Source of the DNA: Candidatus Pullichristensenella stercorigallinarum
GTDB lineage: Bacteria; Bacillota; Clostridia; Christensenellales; Aristaeellaceae
DNA: 42,167 nt
Direction: 5' to 3'
Assembly: GCA_018712945.1 (NCBI GenBank)
Contig: DVFZ01000010.1
Location: 1-42,167 of the forward strand
This document shows, in pieces, positions 40,054 to 42,167 of this stretch. The notes beneath the pieces were generated by a model. That model was given only the letters and a program-made list of their open reading frames with translations. It searched no databases and was not told where the DNA came from. Numbering within the stretch: position 1 is the stretch's first letter; each line of letters opens with the position of its first letter. The position numbers and the translations under genes are program-made.

Positions 40054-40572
40054 CTATTCGCAGAAGCAGAATTCGCCGTTTTCCAGCTCGAGTTCCGCGA
40101 TGATGCCCGGCTTCATATCGCCCAGCCAGCGGTCAGCGGAATTCACGGTGACGCTGAAGGTGCCCTGCCAGAGGCCATCCTCATCAATCTTTTCCATGGT
40201 GACTTCGCTGTTTACCACATCGCTAGAGGACTTCTTGGAGAAGTAGTAGCCGGAAGTGCTGTCGAGATGGCTCTGGATCTCGATGGAATTGATGGAGTTT
40301 TCGCCCATGGTCACGCCGGCCTCAAGGTCGCGGTCGAGAACGATGGAAACGCGGTAGTCGTCGTTTTCGAAGACGTAGGTAGCGCCGGTGAGGCTGCGCA
40401 CGCTTTCCACATAGGCAAGCTCCTCGGTCTGGCCATGAATATCAACGATCATCCAGCCCGTGCCCGATTCCGGCGCGTAGTTGCGCTCGGTATCCGTCGC
40501 CGCCTCCTCCGCGAAGGCCGCCAGGCCGCACAGCATTGCGATTGCAAGCAGCAAAGTTACGATTTTCTTCAT
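40054..40572 (-). CDS. Small exported protein of unknown function
   Basis: 172 residues with signal peptide MKKIVTLLLAIAMLCGLAAF-AEEA. The mature part is acidic and beta-rich (GWMIVDIHGQTEELAYVESVRS, TYVFENDDYRVSIVLDRDLE, WQGTFSVTVNSADRWLGDM, IIAELELENGEFCFCE). I do not recognise it. It ends CFCE, possibly a disulfide. AGGAGG lies 8 nt before the ATG. Placed 57 nt after the nucleoside hydrolase gene on the same strand, so probably in one operon with it. Confidence 0.75.
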   Translation of the reverse strand: MKKIVTLLLAIAMLCGLAAFAEEAATDTERNYAPESGTGWMIVDIHGQTEELAYVESVRSLTGATYVFENDDYRVSIVLDRDLEAGVTMGENSINSIEIQSHLDSTSGYYFSKKSSSDVVNSEVTMEKIDEDGLWQGTFSVTVNSADRWLGDMKPGIIAELELENGEFCFCE

Positions 40573-40629
40573 TTCTGTTCCTCCTTGCCCGCCGCAGCGC
40601 GTGGCCGCGGCACATTGTTGCGTTGTCCA

Positions 40630-41751
40630 TTACGGTTGCATGGTAAAATACTCTACATACAGATCCATGAAGCGCTCCACATCCATATCGAAGAGTACCT
40701 CCACCTTCTGGGCCAGCGGGCTGATGGTGAAATCATCCGGCCGCCGCGGTTCGGTCTTGTAGCCGATGGAGCGGCCGTAGTTCATGCCCATGGTGGTGTC
40801 GATATCAATATAGCGTTCCTCGGATCTGGTCACAAAGGACGGATCCAGCAGGTAGAGCACCGTCACCTCGTCCCACAGCGTATTGGTATACTCGGGATTG
40901 CCCTCATGGTTGGGGCCGGAAATTTCCATAAACAGCTTTGTGGCGTAGGTTTCGGGGGCGGCCTTGATCTGTTCGTAGGTATCGTAGGTGATTCTCGCCT
41001 GCGCGCAAATATCCTTGGGAACAATAACCTGACGGTTAAAGGGCGTATTCAGGCAAATCTTGATGGCCTCTGGGTCGGCCCACCAGTTGAATTCCGCCGC
41101 GGCGGTGGTGTTGCCGGGCACTTCAATCGCGCCGCCCATGTAAATGACCTGCTTTACCAGCGGCACGATCTCGGGATAGCGCTTGACGGCCATGGCCAGG
41201 TTCGTGCCCGCGCCGGTGCAGATGATGGTCACCTCGCCGGGGTTTTCCTTGACCGCCTTGGCGATGAAGTCAACCGCGTGCATTTCCTGCGGCTCGGTGG
41301 TGGGATAGCCAATGACCGGTTCCTCCGGCAGTTCCAAATAGGAAGCGGGGCGTTCCGAAGCCATGTAGCCGATGTTTCCGCCAACAATGCCTGTAAGCAT
41401 ACCATTTTCGAGATACGGCGTGTGGTCTCCCATCAGGGGTTCTCCCATGCCCATGTAGACCGGTATATCCGTGCGGCCCGCCAACTCCAAATGGCGCAGC
41501 GTATAGGCGGTGCTGGCCTCAACCCAGTTGTTGCCGATGACCGTAGTAATGCCGAGAATGTCGAACCGGCCGGAGTTGATCATCATAAACAGCGCCTTGG
41601 TGTCGTCGCCAAAGACACCGTTATCGGTGTCAAAGATCACCTTCATCGTTTCCTGCTCCGTCTCCTGTGCAAAAGCGGCGCCAGCAAAGGACAGCGCCAG
41701 CAGCGCGCAAAGGAGCGCCGCAAGAAACCTGTTCCCCATACCCTTCATCAT
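40630..41751 (-). CDS. Secreted nucleoside hydrolase (IUNH family)
   Basis: 373 residues with signal peptide MMKGMGNRFLAALLCALLAL ending near AAFA-QE. Ribonucleoside hydrolase fold: VIFDTDNGVFGDDTKALFMM is the DTDxGxxxDD-type calcium site in its longer form, ILGITTVIGNNW the second block, TIICTGAGTNLAMAV the third and EFNWWADPEAIKICL the fourth. In the family's C-terminal block, His precedes the Asp ligand; here it is Trp (NTLWDEVTVLYLL), as in the paralogue downstream. The enzyme should split nucleosides outside the cell; substrate not readable. AAAGGA precedes the ATG. Confidence 0.85.
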   Translation of the reverse strand: MMKGMGNRFLAALLCALLALSFAGAAFAQETEQETMKVIFDTDNGVFGDDTKALFMMINSGRFDILGITTVIGNNWVEASTAYTLRHLELAGRTDIPVYMGMGEPLMGDHTPYLENGMLTGIVGGNIGYMASERPASYLELPEEPVIGYPTTEPQEMHAVDFIAKAVKENPGEVTIICTGAGTNLAMAVKRYPEIVPLVKQVIYMGGAIEVPGNTTAAAEFNWWADPEAIKICLNTPFNRQVIVPKDICAQARITYDTYEQIKAAPETYATKLFMEISGPNHEGNPEYTNTLWDEVTVLYLLDPSFVTRSEERYIDIDTTMGMNYGRSIGYKTEPRRPDDFTISPLAQKVEVLFDMDVERFMDLYVEYFTMQP

Positions 41752-41818
41752 TATATATTCCTTTCAATATTATATTTGCGCGCGTGTTGCGCCTTGGCCG
41801 TTTGGCCGTATTGTGGCC

Positions 41819-41857
41819 GGGCGCTTCCGGGCGGAGCGGTATCGCCCGGAAGCGCCC
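41819..41857. terminator. Strong hairpin between the two nucleoside hydrolase genes
   Basis: GGGCGCTTCCGGGCG (41819-41833), 9-nt loop, complement (41843-41857): 15-bp perfect stem. No T-run on either strand, so it may be a transcript-stabilising or attenuating hairpin rather than a full terminator. Confidence 0.55.
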
Positions 41858-41874
41858 AGTTCCGAAGGTGGTTT

Positions 41875-42167
41875 TTAGAACTCGGTGCCGAACAGGTCGG
41901 TCACGAAGGTCCAGAAGGCGTCAACGTCCACGTTGAACACGATCTGCACGTTGGTGGACTCGTAGGGGCCATTGCCGGAGGACCAGGTCACGGAGTTGGC
42001 ATAGCTGTAGCCGGAGCTGTTGACATCGATCGCCATGTCACGGAACTCGGTCTCGGTGATGAGGTCCGGGCAGAGGAACACGGCGGCGGTCAGGGCATCC
42101 CACACAGAGTTGGTCTGGATTCTGGCTCTTAAAGTGAGGTTGACGATGAATAGTAAAGCTAAGTTCC
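41875..42167 (-). CDS. Second secreted nucleoside hydrolase, C-terminal part
   Basis: Open to the window end; only the last ~96 residues are here. QTNSVWDALTAAVFLCPDL aligns with NTLWDEVTVLYLLDPSF of the neighbour, and ITETEFRDMAIDVNSSGYS with its VTRSEERYIDIDTTMGM. The ending VQIVFNVDVDAFWTFVTDL parallels VEVLFDMDVERFMDLYVEY. It is a tandem paralogue, with the same Trp in place of His. The N-terminus lies beyond 42167. Confidence 0.8.
   Translation of the reverse strand, partial: NLALLFIVNLTLRARIQTNSVWDALTAAVFLCPDLITETEFRDMAIDVNSSGYSYANSVTWSSGNGPYESTNVQIVFNVDVDAFWTFVTDLFGTEF

Overview
The window is GC-rich bacterial chromosome with Firmicutes (Clostridia-type) organisation. The evidence is AGGAGG ribosome sites, TTGACA/TATAAT promoters, a CtsR-type heat-shock operator, an MntA/HepT pair, and a FabT/FabK fatty-acid operon in the order known from streptococci. 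A GC-rich gut clostridium is my inference; no rRNA or tRNA gene is present to place it. No prophage, insertion sequence, CRISPR array or rRNA/tRNA gene was seen.

Layout. 1-4585: a DUF4342-like UBA protein, citramalate synthase (cimA), parA-parB, and two copies of a triple-hairpin repeat. 4586-7238: argG-argH. 7239-8024: two tandem copies of a 334-bp hairpin-rich repeat. 8104-8749: MNT nucleotidyltransferase antitoxin / HEPN toxin. 8821-9442: hsp20 behind a near-perfect CtsR box. 9760-10472: two divergent XRE regulators. 10782-14620: malQ-glgP, for maltodextrin/glycogen use. 14690-15095: a coding-like but broken stretch. 25436 down to 15143 (minus strand): a 13-gene type II fatty-acid synthesis operon, fabT-fabH-acpP-fabK-fabD-fabG-fabF-accB-fabZ-accC-accD-accA, with a DegV (FakB-like) gene translationally coupled at the end.

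25612-42167 is mostly minus strand and rich in exported proteins. It holds a very large GH106-like glycosidase whose promoter spacer contains nine consecutive G residues, a PHP phosphoesterase and a YitT-type membrane protein. These are followed by a divergent MerR regulator, an AT-richer islet of two exported proteins facing an XRE regulator, and a PepSY-like exported protein with a two-component system. Further on are a duplicated beta-sandwich secreted protein, a VanZ-RDD fusion, another XRE regulator, a DUF5655 protein, a small exported protein, and two tandem secreted nucleoside hydrolases, the second cut by the window end.

The most notable signals are regulatory rather than new enzymes: the G9 tract in the glycosidase promoter (candidate phase variation), the structure-conserving triple-hairpin repeat, the 334-bp duplication beside the toxin-antitoxin pair, the CtsR box with a long hsp20 leader, and related palindromic operators at three XRE loci.
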